Assembly: GCA_024763245.1 (NCBI GenBank)
Contig: JANTFW010000013.1
Location: 1-33,344 of the forward strand
Source: Flavobacteriaceae bacterium
Lineage (GTDB): Bacteria > Bacteroidota > Bacteroidia > Flavobacteriales > Flavobacteriaceae
Length of the DNA: 33,344 nt
Direction: 5' to 3'
Positions 25,388 to 33,344 of this stretch are shown in pieces; the stretch's first letter is position 1, and the number at the start of each line of letters is the position of its first letter. A program made the position numbers and the translations under genes. The notes below the pieces were generated by a model. It saw nothing but the letters and a program-made list of their open reading frames with translations, had not been told where the DNA came from and searched no databases.

Positions 25388-25419
25388 TAAAGATACAAAA
25401 AAATTCAGCTTTTTAACAA
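25388..25419 (-). promoter_or_regulatory. Possible promoter of the secreted-protein gene (TTG-N21-TATCTTTA)
   Basis: On the minus strand a TTG (plus 25417-25419) is 21 bases from TATCTTTA (plus 25388-25395), one mismatch from TAnnTTTG, about 20 bases before the start codon. Confidence 0.4.
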
Positions 25420-25463
25420 TTTTATAGATTTATTTATAGGTATAAAGTAATCATACTTTTTTG

Positions 25464-25471
25464 TAATTTTG
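25464..25471 (+). promoter_or_regulatory. -7 element for metG (TAATTTTG)
   Basis: Matches TAnnTTTG 20 bases upstream of the metG ATG. No TTG at the -33 spacing, so the promoter call rests on the -7 element and position. Confidence 0.5.
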
Positions 25472-25491
25472 GCATTCTTTAAAACATCACT

Positions 25492-27540
25492 ATGTCAGAT
25501 ACCAAAAGATATACCGTTACTGCTGCTTTACCCTATACTAATGGCCCTGTACATATAGGGCATCTTGCCGGTGTGTACATTCCTGCCGATATTTATGTAC
25601 GTTACTTACGCGCTAAAGAAAAAGATGTTATCTATATCTGCGGATCTGATGAACACGGTGTTCCTATTACCCTTAGAGCTAAAAAAGAAGGAGTGAGTCC
25701 ACAAGAAATTGTCGATAAGTACAATACGATAATCAAAAAATCCTTTCAAGATTTTGGAATTTCTTTTGATAATTATTCTAGAACTTCCTCAAAAATACAC
25801 CATCAAACCGCTTCCGATTTTTTTAAAAAATTATACGATAACGGCAAATTTATTGAAGAAACTTCTATGCAGCTATATGATGCAGAGGCCGATCAATTTT
25901 TAGCCGATCGGTTTGTTATTGGAACCTGTCCAAAATGTGGTAACACCGAATCTTATGGTGACCAATGCGAACAGTGTGGCACAAGCCATAACGCAACGGA
26001 TTTAATCCATCCTAAGTCGGCTATTACGGGAAACATCCCATCACTTAAAGAAACAAAACATTGGTATTTGCCCCTTAACGAATATGAAGATTGGCTTCGA
26101 CAATGGATTGTTGAAGGACATAAAAATGATTGGAAACCCAATGTTTTAGGACAAGTCAAATCTTGGCTCGACGATGGATTACGACCTAGAGCGGTTACCC
26201 GAGATTTGGATTGGGGAATACCCGTTCCGGTTAAAGGGGCAAAGGGAAAAGTACTCTACGTTTGGTTTGATGCACCCATAGGTTATATTTCATCTACCAA
26301 AGAATGGGCATCCAATACAGGAAAAGATTGGGAACCTTATTGGAAAGACAAAGACACCAAACTAATCCATTTTATCGGAAAAGATAATATCGTTTTTCAC
26401 GCTATCATTTTTCCAAGCATGTTAAAAGCCGAAGGTAGCTATATACTACCAGAGAACGTTCCTGCCAATGAATTTCTTAATTTAGAAGGGAATAAAATTT
26501 CTACTTCTAAAAATTGGGCGGTTTGGTTGCATGAATACCTGCAAGATTTTCCGGATAAACAGGATGTATTACGCTATGTATTAACCGCAAATGCTCCCGA
26601 ATCTAAAGATAATGATTTTACATGGAAAGATTTTCAGGCAAGAAACAATAACGAACTGGTAGCTATTTTAGGTAATTTTATCAACCGAGTTACCGTACTA
26701 ACACATAAATATTATAATGGTATAGTCCCCAAAAAAGGAAACCACTTTAAGGAATTAGACAAAATTGCTCAGTTTAGAAATCAAATCGGGCAATCTATTG
26801 AAAATTTCAGATTTAGAGAAGCCTCTCAAGAGTTGATGAATCTTGCCCGTATGGGAAATGTATTCTTACAAGAACAAGAACCTTGGAAAAAGAGTAAAGA
26901 AGATCCGGAGGCCGTAGAAGGTATTATGTTCACTGCCCTACAAATTGCTGCTGCATTGGCACATTTATCGGAACCTTTACTCCCTTTTACCGCAAAAAAA
27001 TTAAGTCACATACTCAATACTAAACACTTAGCATGGGATCTTGTTTTTGTCGATCAAAATCAGTCCTTGTTGGAGGAAGGGCATTCAATAAATGCATCGG
27101 AACTCCTGTTTGAGAAAATTGAAGAGGAAAGTATTCAGCAACAATTAGATAAACTTGCTGCTACCAAAACACAGAACAAAGAAGAGCAGAAAGAAATAGC
27201 GCCCGAAAAAAAAGTAATTAGTTTTGACGATTTTACGGGAATGGATATACGTATAGGGACTATTCTGGAAGCCGAAAAAGTGGCTAAAACAAAAAAATTG
27301 TTAAAATTACTAGTAGATGTTGGTAGCGATAAACGAACCATTATTTCGGGCATTGCAGAAACCTATAATCCTGAAAAAATAATTGGACAAAAGGTCTGTG
27401 TATTAACCAATTTAGCCCCTAGAAAAATTAGAGGTGTAGAAAGCCAGGGTATGCTATTAATGACCGAGACAAAAAAGGGTAAACTCAGTTTTATTACACC
27501 CTCCGATGATGATATACACAATGGAGAAATAGTAAATTAA
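25492..27540 (+). CDS. metG: Methionyl-tRNA synthetase
   Basis: Charges tRNA-Met; cytoplasmic class I synthetase of 682 aa, the long form. HIGH motif at 21-24 (PVHIGHLAG), a zinc knuckle with Cys146, Cys149, Cys159 and Cys162 (CPKCG...CEQCG), and the KMSKS loop as [10 protein letters not shown] near 335. An anticodon-binding helical domain follows, then a charged linker (about 555-580) and a C-terminal EMAP-II/Trbp111-like tRNA-binding domain (about 583-682; [38 protein letters not shown]). All normal for Bacteroidota. Confidence 0.97.
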   Translation: MSDTKRYTVTAALPYTNGPVHIGHLAGVYIPADIYVRYLRAKEKDVIYICGSDEHGVPITLRAKKEGVSPQEIVDKYNTIIKKSFQDFGISFDNYSRTSSKIHHQTASDFFKKLYDNGKFIEETSMQLYDAEADQFLADRFVIGTCPKCGNTESYGDQCEQCGTSHNATDLIHPKSAITGNIPSLKETKHWYLPLNEYEDWLRQWIVEGHKNDWKPNVLGQVKSWLDDGLRPRAVTRDLDWGIPVPVKGAKGKVLYVWFDAPIGYISSTKEWASNTGKDWEPYWKDKDTKLIHFIGKDNIVFHAIIFPSMLKAEGSYILPENVPANEFLNLEGNKISTSKNWAVWLHEYLQDFPDKQDVLRYVLTANAPESKDNDFTWKDFQARNNNELVAILGNFINRVTVLTHKYYNGIVPKKGNHFKELDKIAQFRNQIGQSIENFRFREASQELMNLARMGNVFLQEQEPWKKSKEDPEAVEGIMFTALQIAAALAHLSEPLLPFTAKKLSHILNTKHLAWDLVFVDQNQSLLEEGHSINASELLFEKIEEESIQQQLDKLAATKTQNKEEQKEIAPEKKVISFDDFTGMDIRIGTILEAEKVAKTKKLLKLLVDVGSDKRTIISGIAETYNPEKIIGQKVCVLTNLAPRKIRGVESQGMLLMTETKKGKLSFITPSDDDIHNGEIVN

Positions 27541-27579
27541 GCCTTTTTTGTGAATTAAAAGGCTCCCAAACTCCGGTTT

Positions 27580-28215
27580 TTACTTATCCGTGGCATGACC
27601 ATTATGCGTATTCATCGTATTTTGCAAACCGGCTGTTCCAAAAGAAAGTATAGCTTCGGCTGCTTTATCAATACGATTTGGCAACTTATCCTTTTCCTCG
27701 TCTTTCCATTTACCCAGTACAAAATCTACCTGTTTTCCTCTAGAAAAATTATTGCCAATCCCAAATCGTAATCTTGGGTATTGACTGGTACCCAATAGAT
27801 CTTGTATGTTTTGTAAACCATTATGACCACCGGCACCTCCTTTTGATTTTAGTCGTAAACTTCCTAAAGGTAAACTCAAATCATCTCCAATAATCAAAGT
27901 GTTTTCTATAGCTATTTTTTCTTTCGTTTGCCAATACCTAACCGCTTTCCCGCTTAAATTCATATAGGTACTGGGTTTTAACAATACAAACGCCCTACCC
28001 TTAAATCTAAACTTAGCAATCGCACCCAATTTTGCCGGTTCAAAAGATACATTTTGCTTTTCCGCCAAGGCCTCTACAACATCAAATCCAATATTATGAC
28101 GTGTATTTTTATATTGTTCGCCTACATTTCCCAAACCTACAATTAAAAATTTTTTCATACGATCTTCCTGCTTTTCCGGTTTAAAAAGTGTTTTGATAAA
28201 CTTTACTAATCCCAT
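27580..28215 (-). CDS. pth: Peptidyl-tRNA hydrolase
   Basis: Recycles tRNA by cleaving peptidyl-tRNA released from stalled ribosomes; cytoplasmic. From the ATG at 28215 it is 211 aa with an 18-residue basic leader (MGLVKFIKTLFKPEKQEDR) before the canonical MKKFLIVGLGNVG; starting at the internal ATG at 28158 would give 192 aa. I prefer 28215 because similar leaders are familiar in flavobacterial homologues. Active-site residues are visible: Asn in GLGN, His in NTRHNIGF, Asn in STYMNLSG, Asp in IIGDDLSL and Asn in GGHNGL. The open frame continues upstream to 28509 over the coaX start, which is not credible. Divergent from coaX. Confidence 0.92.
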   Translation of the reverse strand: MGLVKFIKTLFKPEKQEDRMKKFLIVGLGNVGEQYKNTRHNIGFDVVEALAEKQNVSFEPAKLGAIAKFRFKGRAFVLLKPSTYMNLSGKAVRYWQTKEKIAIENTLIIGDDLSLPLGSLRLKSKGGAGGHNGLQNIQDLLGTSQYPRLRFGIGNNFSRGKQVDFVLGKWKDEEKDKLPNRIDKAAEAILSFGTAGLQNTMNTHNGHATDK

Positions 28216-28320
28216 TATACGAATAAATAGTTTGCTAAAAATTATGCCAAAAATGATTCTTTGCTTACTTTCGTGTTTCTCATTCAATCTTTGAGACAAA
28301 GATACGCGAATAATCGAAAA

Positions 28321-29043
28321 ATGTATGTAATTATTGATATCGGAAATACCCGAATTAAAACCGCTGTTTTTAAAGGCGACAAACTGTACCGCACGAAAGC
28401 TTTTGACAAGGCTTTTTTTCAAGAAGAAATCTACCAGATAAGTAGTACTAATAAAATAGATAAAGCTATTGTTTCGGCTGTGGGAAAATTGTCGGAAACA
28501 GACAGACAATTCCTTTCACAACACCTTGATTATTTTGAATTAAACAGTGGCACTAGTATCCCTTTTAAAAATCAATACGGTACCCCTAAAACTTTGGGTG
28601 TTGATAGAATAGCTTTAGCTGCTGCTGCTGTCACTAATTTTCCAAAAGAAAATGTCCTTATTTTAGATGCCGGAACTTGCCTAACCTATGATTTTGTATC
28701 GAAAGATGCGTCCTATTTGGGTGGTGCTATTTCCCCCGGAATTGGAATTCGCTATAAAAGTTTGGCCGATTATACTGAAAACTTACCCTTACTCAACAAA
28801 ACAGCGCCCATTTCTTTTATTGGTTCTTCTACTGCCGAATCTATCCATTCGGGAGTTGTAAATGGTATTTGCCGTGAAATAGACGGTATTATTGAGCAGT
28901 ATCGAGAAACCTACGAAAAATTAACAATAGTTTTAACAGGAGGGGATGCCAATTTTTTGTCAAGTCAATTAAAAAGTAGCATCTTTGTCCGACCTTTTTT
29001 TGTATTAGAAGGTCTTTACAGTATTTTGAAATATAATTTATAA
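28321..29043 (+). CDS. coaX: Type III pantothenate kinase
   Basis: Phosphorylates pantothenate, the first step of coenzyme A synthesis; cytoplasmic, 240 aa from this ATG. The start is chosen because the protein then opens MYVIIDIGNTRIKTAVF, the family's phosphate-binding strand; a start at 28261 would add 20 residues overlapping the divergent promoter region. Other signatures are GVDRIALAAAA (substrate/dimer motif) and LILDAGTCLTYDF with GGAISPGI. A TACTTTCG sequence at 28266-28273 resembles a -7 element with one mismatch. The stop overlaps the next start (TAATG). Confidence 0.94.
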   Translation: MYVIIDIGNTRIKTAVFKGDKLYRTKAFDKAFFQEEIYQISSTNKIDKAIVSAVGKLSETDRQFLSQHLDYFELNSGTSIPFKNQYGTPKTLGVDRIALAAAAVTNFPKENVLILDAGTCLTYDFVSKDASYLGGAISPGIGIRYKSLADYTENLPLLNKTAPISFIGSSTAESIHSGVVNGICREIDGIIEQYRETYEKLTIVLTGGDANFLSSQLKSSIFVRPFFVLEGLYSILKYNL

Positions 29044-30335
29044 TGATAAAACACACCAGTATACTCCTCATACTTTTTTGGGGAATTTTTAGTTACGCTC
29101 AAATAAATAATACCTCTCCTTATTCTTATTTTGGAATAGGTGATTTTAGTCAACAAAACACTCTTAGTGCCAATGCTATGGGAGGCTTTAGTGTAGCCAC
29201 AAACGGGGCTACAGAAATGAATTTTTCAAATCCTGCCAGCAATGCAGCTTTACGGTTTACCGTTTTCTCTTTAGTAGGAAATACTCGTTTTTTACAAATA
29301 AATGATGGAAGTACAAAACAGTCTTCTTCCTCAACCGCATTATCCTATTTAGCAATGGGAATTCCTATTAGTAAAAAATCAGGTGCCGTTATAGGTCTCC
29401 AACCCAACTCAAGTGTAGGCTATGCCATAACCGATGAAACCCTTGATGATTTAGACAACGTTATAGAAGTTAGTATTTATAATGGAAATGGCGGAACGAA
29501 TCGTTTTTTTGGAAGTTTTGGTTATCAAGTAACAAAAAATTTGAGCTTAGGAATTGAAGGAGAGTATGTTTTTGGTCAAATTGACAATACTATTATTAAC
29601 CAGAGGGATGAAGTTACTTTTGGAACAAGACACCGATTAATTTCTAATGTTACGGGAAGCAGTCTAAAGCTGGGAGCAATTTACCAAAAAGAAATTAAAA
29701 AAGATTTAGAACTTAAAATGGGTGCTAGTGTAAAATTGGCCAACTCATTGGACACGAACAGCGAAGAATATATGTATTCTTTTAGTTATAATAATTTTGG
29801 TGCTGAGTTACCACTTGACACTTTAGTTAACAACACCAATGTTTCCGGAAAAATTAAACGCCCACTTTTGTGGAATTTAGGTATTGGTACGGGTAAACCT
29901 CAAGTTTGGTATGCCGGAATAGAATATAAAGCCCAAAATGCCCTAAATTTTGATGCAAGTGTGTTTCAACAGAATAATAAAATTCAATATAACGCCTCAT
30001 CAAGAATAAGTATGGGTGGTTTCTGGATTCCAAAAGCCGGATCTATTACAAGCTACTGGGATAGAGTAAGGTATAGCGCCGGATTAAAATTTGAAAGCCC
30101 CGGTATCAGTATAAATACCAGCGGGAATCCAAACGATTTTACTAAGATAAATGACTTTGGCATATCTTTTGGTTTAGGTTTACCAATCGGAAACCAATTG
30201 TCCAAAGTAAATCTTGGATTTGAATACGGTAACAGAGGTAACACAACAAATGGTTTAATTAAAGAAAATTATTTTAACTTGCGCCTCGGATTAGATTTAA
30301 CCGATAAATGGTTCCGTAAACGTAAAATTAATTAA
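29043..30335 (+). CDS. Predicted outer-membrane beta-barrel protein
   Basis: A 430-aa exported protein with a signal peptide (about 1-19, ending FSYAQ), an N-terminal segment SPYSYFGIGDF common to a family of Bacteroidota outer-membrane proteins, the motif NPASNAAL, and alternating amphipathic strands ending in aromatic-tipped segments (NFRLGLDLTDKWF-like end). The N-terminal region recalls FadL-type transporters (AMGGFSVATNGATEMNFSNP), so a small-hydrophobe channel is possible, but this is weak. Its ATG overlaps the coaX stop by one base, and a TPR gene follows after 17 bases, indicating an operon. Confidence 0.78.
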   Translation: MIKHTSILLILFWGIFSYAQINNTSPYSYFGIGDFSQQNTLSANAMGGFSVATNGATEMNFSNPASNAALRFTVFSLVGNTRFLQINDGSTKQSSSSTALSYLAMGIPISKKSGAVIGLQPNSSVGYAITDETLDDLDNVIEVSIYNGNGGTNRFFGSFGYQVTKNLSLGIEGEYVFGQIDNTIINQRDEVTFGTRHRLISNVTGSSLKLGAIYQKEIKKDLELKMGASVKLANSLDTNSEEYMYSFSYNNFGAELPLDTLVNNTNVSGKIKRPLLWNLGIGTGKPQVWYAGIEYKAQNALNFDASVFQQNNKIQYNASSRISMGGFWIPKAGSITSYWDRVRYSAGLKFESPGISINTSGNPNDFTKINDFGISFGLGLPIGNQLSKVNLGFEYGNRGNTTNGLIKENYFNLRLGLDLTDKWFRKRKIN

Positions 30336-30352
30336 CTGTAAAAACCTAAACA

Positions 30353-31732
30353 ATGAAGACTTTAACGAAACAGAAATTTTCGGTAGTAGCAATAGTATTC
30401 TTTCTATTTGCAGGGAGTTTTTTAACCAGAGCTCAGGAAGACAAAAAACAAGAGTGTAATATCAAATACAATCTATTTAGAGCTGATTATAAAAGTAAAA
30501 ATTACGATAATGCCTACGATAGTTGGTTATGGACTTTTGAGAATTGTCCTGATTTATCCGTAAATATCTATAAAAATGGGTTGGTTATTGCCAAAAACAA
30601 GTACAATAAAGCTTCAGGAAGTGATAAAATTGCTGCTAAAGCATTAATTGAAAAAATTTACAAACAACGATTAGAGTATTTCCCTAAGGATAAACCGGCT
30701 AAAATGTATAGCGAATGGGCGATGTTTTTGGATAAAGCCGGTGAAGATGAAGCAACAGTATTCGGATTGTTACAAAAAGCCTATGACACTAAACCGGAAG
30801 AAATGGGTATCAAGGCTATATTTAAATTCTTTGATGGGATCATAGAACGAAATAAAGACACCAATATTCAAGCTATCTTTGATATGAACGACAACTTACA
30901 AGATGTCGCCAACAAAAAGATGGATTATTTGTCACAAAAATTAGATAAATTAAGAGAGGTTGAGGAGTCCGGTAAGGAATTAACCCCAAAACAAACAAGA
31001 CATAAAAAAGCCTATTCTATAAATCTATCCAGTTTGGGTAAAGTAGAAGACGGATTGGGAGCTATGCTTGAAAAATATGCTACTTGTGACCGATTAATCC
31101 CCATGTACGAAAAAGAATTTGACGCCAATTCTACCAATGTAGTATGGTTAAAAAGAAGTGTATCCCGACTATATAACAAAGAGTGTACAGACGGAGCTTT
31201 TTATGATAAAATGGTAGAAACCTATGTTAATGCAGATCCTTCTGCTGAAGCCTATAAATTCTACGCCGGCTTATTGATGAAAAAAGAAGAAGAAGCAAAA
31301 GCTATCGAGTACTTCAAAAAAGCAGTTGATTTAGAGACCGATAGCTACAAAAAAGCCAACACTTTGTACTTTATTGCACAATTAATGAAGAAAAAAGGTC
31401 GTTTTGGACAAGCTAGAACCTATGCCTATCAAGCCTTAAAAGCCAGACCAAGTTTAGGGAAAGCCTATTTGTTAATTGCCAGTATGTATGCAAAAAGTGC
31501 TAAATCTTGTGGCAATGGTGTATTTGGAACTCGAATGGTGTATCAAGCCGCTTTAAACAAAGCCAGAAAGGCAAAAGCTATTGACCCAAGTATTTCTTCA
31601 ATAGCTCAAAAACACATCAACAGTTATGCTTCTAAAGCACCTTCTACAGAAGATGTATTTAACGAAGGTATCCCATCAGGTTCTCCTTGGAAAATTGGAT
31701 GTTGGATTGGCGAAACGGTACGCGTACCTTAA
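30353..31732 (+). CDS. Exported tetratricopeptide-repeat protein
   Basis: A 459-aa protein with a signal peptide (about 1-27, ending FLTRAQ) and helical repeats of TPR type. Clear repeat units include FRADYKSKNYDNAYDSWLWT and FYAGLLMKKEEEAKAIEYFK followed by ANTLYFIAQLMKKKGRFGQA and KARPSLGKAYLLIASMYAK. TPR proteins act as scaffolds; the place between an outer-membrane barrel and LptC suggests a role in envelope assembly, but no specific function is shown. A 12-base palindrome lies at 31717-31728 in its last codons. The stop codon is in the same frame as, and 6 bases before, the lptC start. Confidence 0.85.
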   Translation: MKTLTKQKFSVVAIVFFLFAGSFLTRAQEDKKQECNIKYNLFRADYKSKNYDNAYDSWLWTFENCPDLSVNIYKNGLVIAKNKYNKASGSDKIAAKALIEKIYKQRLEYFPKDKPAKMYSEWAMFLDKAGEDEATVFGLLQKAYDTKPEEMGIKAIFKFFDGIIERNKDTNIQAIFDMNDNLQDVANKKMDYLSQKLDKLREVEESGKELTPKQTRHKKAYSINLSSLGKVEDGLGAMLEKYATCDRLIPMYEKEFDANSTNVVWLKRSVSRLYNKECTDGAFYDKMVETYVNADPSAEAYKFYAGLLMKKEEEAKAIEYFKKAVDLETDSYKKANTLYFIAQLMKKKGRFGQARTYAYQALKARPSLGKAYLLIASMYAKSAKSCGNGVFGTRMVYQAALNKARKAKAIDPSISSIAQKHINSYASKAPSTEDVFNEGIPSGSPWKIGCWIGETVRVP

Positions 31733-31738
31733 TCTAAA

Positions 31739-32302
31739 TTGAATACTATAATTCTAAATAGTATCTCTAAAAGCAGTATTGTGATTTTTCTCACAATACT
31801 GCTTTTTTCGTGTACTAATGATATGAAAGAAATTCGTGATATTCTCGAGGATAAAAACCTCCCTATCGCCATTGCCGAAAACATCAATCTGGTATATAAA
31901 GATTCCGGTACTGTCACAACAAAAATGCGAAGCCCCTTACTCTACGATTTTAGTAATCGAAAAAAACATCCCTATTCCGAGTTCCCAGATGGTCTATATA
32001 TTACTAAGATTAGTGAAAAGGGCGATTCTACTAGCATTCAAGGCGATTATGCCATTAGCTATTCTAAAACTAATATCGCTGAAATAAAAGGTGATGTAAG
32101 CGTCGTTAACTATACTAAAAAATACCAGCTAAAGACCTCGCAATTATACTGGGATCAAAAACTACATTACTTTTTTTCAGAAAAAAAATTCACACTTATA
32201 ACCCCTACAGACAGTTTATACGGCACAGGGTTTGAATCTAGCGAGAATCTGAGTAATTGGCACATTAAGAATAATAGTGGTAACTTACAAGTAAGTGACT
32301 AA
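31739..32302 (+). CDS. lptC: LptC/YrbK-family LPS export lipoprotein
   Basis: Component of LPS transport, 187 aa. The fold is a single LptC/OstA-type beta jelly roll: ENINLVYKDSGTVTTKMRSP, GLYITKISEKGDSTSIQGDY, AEIKGDVSVVN and LKTSQLYWDQKLHYFFSEK. I take the TTG at 31739 as start: it gives a good lipoprotein signal (MNTIILNSISKSSIVIFLTI, lipobox LFSC, Cys25), whereas the first ATG (31823) would lack the signal entirely and GTG at 31781 would lack a charged n-region. A strong terminator-like hairpin occupies codons 11-24. Enterobacterial LptC is anchored by a transmembrane helix; a lipoprotein form is usual in Bacteroidota. Confidence 0.85.
   Translation: MNTIILNSISKSSIVIFLTILLFSCTNDMKEIRDILEDKNLPIAIAENINLVYKDSGTVTTKMRSPLLYDFSNRKKHPYSEFPDGLYITKISEKGDSTSIQGDYAISYSKTNIAEIKGDVSVVNYTKKYQLKTSQLYWDQKLHYFFSEKKFTLITPTDSLYGTGFESSENLSNWHIKNNSGNLQVSD
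31769..31808 (+). terminator. Terminator-like hairpin inside the 5' end of lptC
   Basis: A perfect 16-bp inverted repeat (31769-31784 with 31791-31806), 6-base loop TTTTTC, ends in six T (31803-31808). It starts 37 bases after the TPR stop codon, exactly where a terminator would be expected, yet it lies within the lptC signal-peptide codons. Either it ends TPR transcripts or it attenuates lptC expression. Confidence 0.75.
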
Positions 32303-32399
32303 AGATTACATTTTTAGCCGGATATTTAAAATGCTAATAAATTTTTATAATCCATCAGGAAGTTGTATTTTCGCAAACTAATTTTTAACAAAAAAGAAT

Positions 32400-33344
32400 A
32401 TGGCAGTTTTATCCAAAATTAGAGATCGTTCCGTTTTTTTAGTATTAATAATAGGGATGGCTTTATTTGCATTTGTGGTTCCTCCCAAAAAAATAATGAG
32501 TTTTTTCTCTTCTAAAAAAACAAATGCCATTGGTAGTATCAATGGAGAAGATATAACAAGAGAAGAGTTTATCGAAGAGGTTAAAGCTTACAAATCAGGA
32601 CGAAGTACAATAGACGATTCACAAGCGAGCAACGCAGTTTGGGAAAACCTTACCAGCGAAAAAATCTATTCATCGCAACTTAAAGCAGCCGGTATTGTCG
32701 TAGGAGAAAAAGATATATGGGAAGCCATTATCAATGAACCTTCCATTAAAAAAAGTCCGGAGTTTTTAAATGATGCCGGATTATTTGATGAAGAACTTTT
32801 AAAAGGGTATGTAGCTGATTTAGAAGAAGATACCAGCGCCGAAGGTAAAGCCCGTTTTCAAAGTTGGTTATCTTTTGAACGCAGTGTTAAACAAAGCTTA
32901 GAACGCAATGCCTATCTCAATCTAGTAAAAGCAGGTTTAGGAGTATCCAATATCGAAGGAAAAGACTATTACTTTTTAAATAACACCAAAGTAAATGGTA
33001 AATTTGTACTACTTCCCTATAATTCTATACCGGATAGTACAATCAGCGTTTCTGATACTGATGTGAAAAAATACATCGATGCCCATAAAAATAGCTTTCA
33101 GGTAGATGCTTCAAGAAGTTTACAATATGTAAGCTTTGATTTACAAGCCTCTGATTCCGATAAAGAAGCCATAAAGAAAGATTTAACCGACTTGATCAAA
33201 GATAGTGGCAGTTACGAAGGATTACAAAATACAACGGATTACGAGACCTTTGTTTCGGAAAATTCGGATTTACCTTTTACAGATAAAGTAGTCTTAAAAA
33301 ATGGATTAAATCCCGCTATTGCAGATAGCTTATTCAAGCTGCCT
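32400..33344 (+). CDS. PpiD/SurA-type peptidyl-prolyl isomerase, 5' part
   Basis: The first 315 residues of a protein that runs off the window. An uncleaved N-terminal membrane anchor (about 10-30; SVFLVLIIGMALFAFVV) is followed by a SurA N-terminal chaperone domain (about 43-190; NAIGSINGEDITREEFIEEV, ERSVKQSLERNAYLN). This is the PpiD arrangement: inner-membrane anchored, periplasmic, helping outer-membrane proteins fold. The parvulin isomerase domain would lie beyond the edge, so catalytic status is unknown. A TATTTTCG at 32366-32373 resembles a -7 element with one mismatch, 26 bases upstream of the ATG. Confidence 0.85.
   Translation, partial: MAVLSKIRDRSVFLVLIIGMALFAFVVPPKKIMSFFSSKKTNAIGSINGEDITREEFIEEVKAYKSGRSTIDDSQASNAVWENLTSEKIYSSQLKAAGIVVGEKDIWEAIINEPSIKKSPEFLNDAGLFDEELLKGYVADLEEDTSAEGKARFQSWLSFERSVKQSLERNAYLNLVKAGLGVSNIEGKDYYFLNNTKVNGKFVLLPYNSIPDSTISVSDTDVKKYIDAHKNSFQVDASRSLQYVSFDLQASDSDKEAIKKDLTDLIKDSGSYEGLQNTTDYETFVSENSDLPFTDKVVLKNGLNPAIADSLFKLP

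Noticed and set aside
27540-27564. AGCCTTTT/AAAAGGCT hairpin between metG and pth, considered as a terminator
   Set aside because: Eight pairs with little GC and no adjacent T-tract on either strand; not distinct enough to call.
28261-28320. 20-residue N-terminal extension of coaX
   Set aside because: Type III pantothenate kinases start at the DIGNT strand; the ATG at 28321 fits exactly and the extra part lies in the divergent promoter spacer.
28216-28509. N-terminal extension of the pth frame to 309 aa
   Set aside because: It covers the coaX start on the opposite strand, has no homology-like character, and normal Pth is about 190-210 aa starting near MKKFLIVGLGN.
32303-32399. Possible missing CNNM/CorC-type gene between lptC and the isomerase
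   Set aside because: Some related genomes, as I recall, have a transporter-like gene here, but the 97 bases hold no coding remnant and the recollection cannot be checked, so no claim is made.
1-33344. CRISPR arrays, insertion sequences, phage genes, toxin-antitoxin pairs
   Set aside because: No regularly spaced repeats, terminal inverted repeats with transposase, integrase or phage-type genes were found on reading both strands.

Overview
The window is AT-rich chromosomal DNA from a member of the Bacteroidota, most likely a marine or aquatic Flavobacteriaceae. The grounds are SusC/SusD proteins, C-terminal type IX secretion (T9SS) sorting domains, -7 promoter elements of the form TAnnTTTG, the absence of Shine-Dalgarno sequences, and the sequence style of the housekeeping genes (MetG with a KISTS loop and fused tRNA-binding domain, RibF, L25/Ctc, a lipoprotein LptC). 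No integrase, transposase, CRISPR array or phage gene was seen.

Layout. 1-114: 3' end of an unidentified gene. 318-2948 (-): lipoprotein subtilase and an MBL-fold hydrolase. 3041-3526 (-): tRNA-Cys and folB. 3629-6919 (+): large T9SS-exported metallopeptidase, convergent with ribF (6960-7859, -). 8145-8228 (-): tRNA-Leu. 8330-9934 (+): prs and rplY. 10077-10149 (+): tRNA-Phe. 10340-21261 (+): an accessory nutrient-uptake locus of ECF sigma factor, FecR anti-sigma, STN-containing SusC, SusD, LamG lipoprotein, C10 cysteine peptidase with LamG, and secreted LamG protein. 21333-24673 (-): a three-gene amide-hydrolase operon (glutaminase, N-terminal-nucleophile Cys hydrolase, glutamine-amidotransferase-like lipoprotein). 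24778-25368 (-): secreted protein of unknown function. 25492-27540 (+): metG. 27580-28215 (-): pth. 28321-33344 (+): coaX, an outer-membrane barrel protein, a TPR protein, lptC, and the start of a PpiD/SurA-type peptidyl-prolyl isomerase, a group concerned with envelope biogenesis.

How the genes work together. The most interesting part is 10340-21261. It resembles a polysaccharide utilisation locus but encodes no glycoside hydrolase or lyase; its only enzyme is a streptopain-family (C10) cysteine peptidase destined for the T9SS. With SusC/SusD and three LamG-type binding modules placed on the cell-surface lipoprotein, on the protease and on a separate exported protein, it reads as a self-regulated protein or glycoprotein capture-and-cleave system in the style of RagAB peptide import. 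The next operon (21333-24673) holds three proteins from unrelated folds that all belong to amide-bond-hydrolysing families, which would suit nitrogen recovery from peptides or amides, although a link between the two blocks is inference.

A second item of note is a 16-bp perfect hairpin with a T-tract, indistinguishable from an intrinsic terminator, that lies inside the first codons (signal peptide) of lptC, directly after the TPR gene. It may attenuate expression of lptC and what follows.
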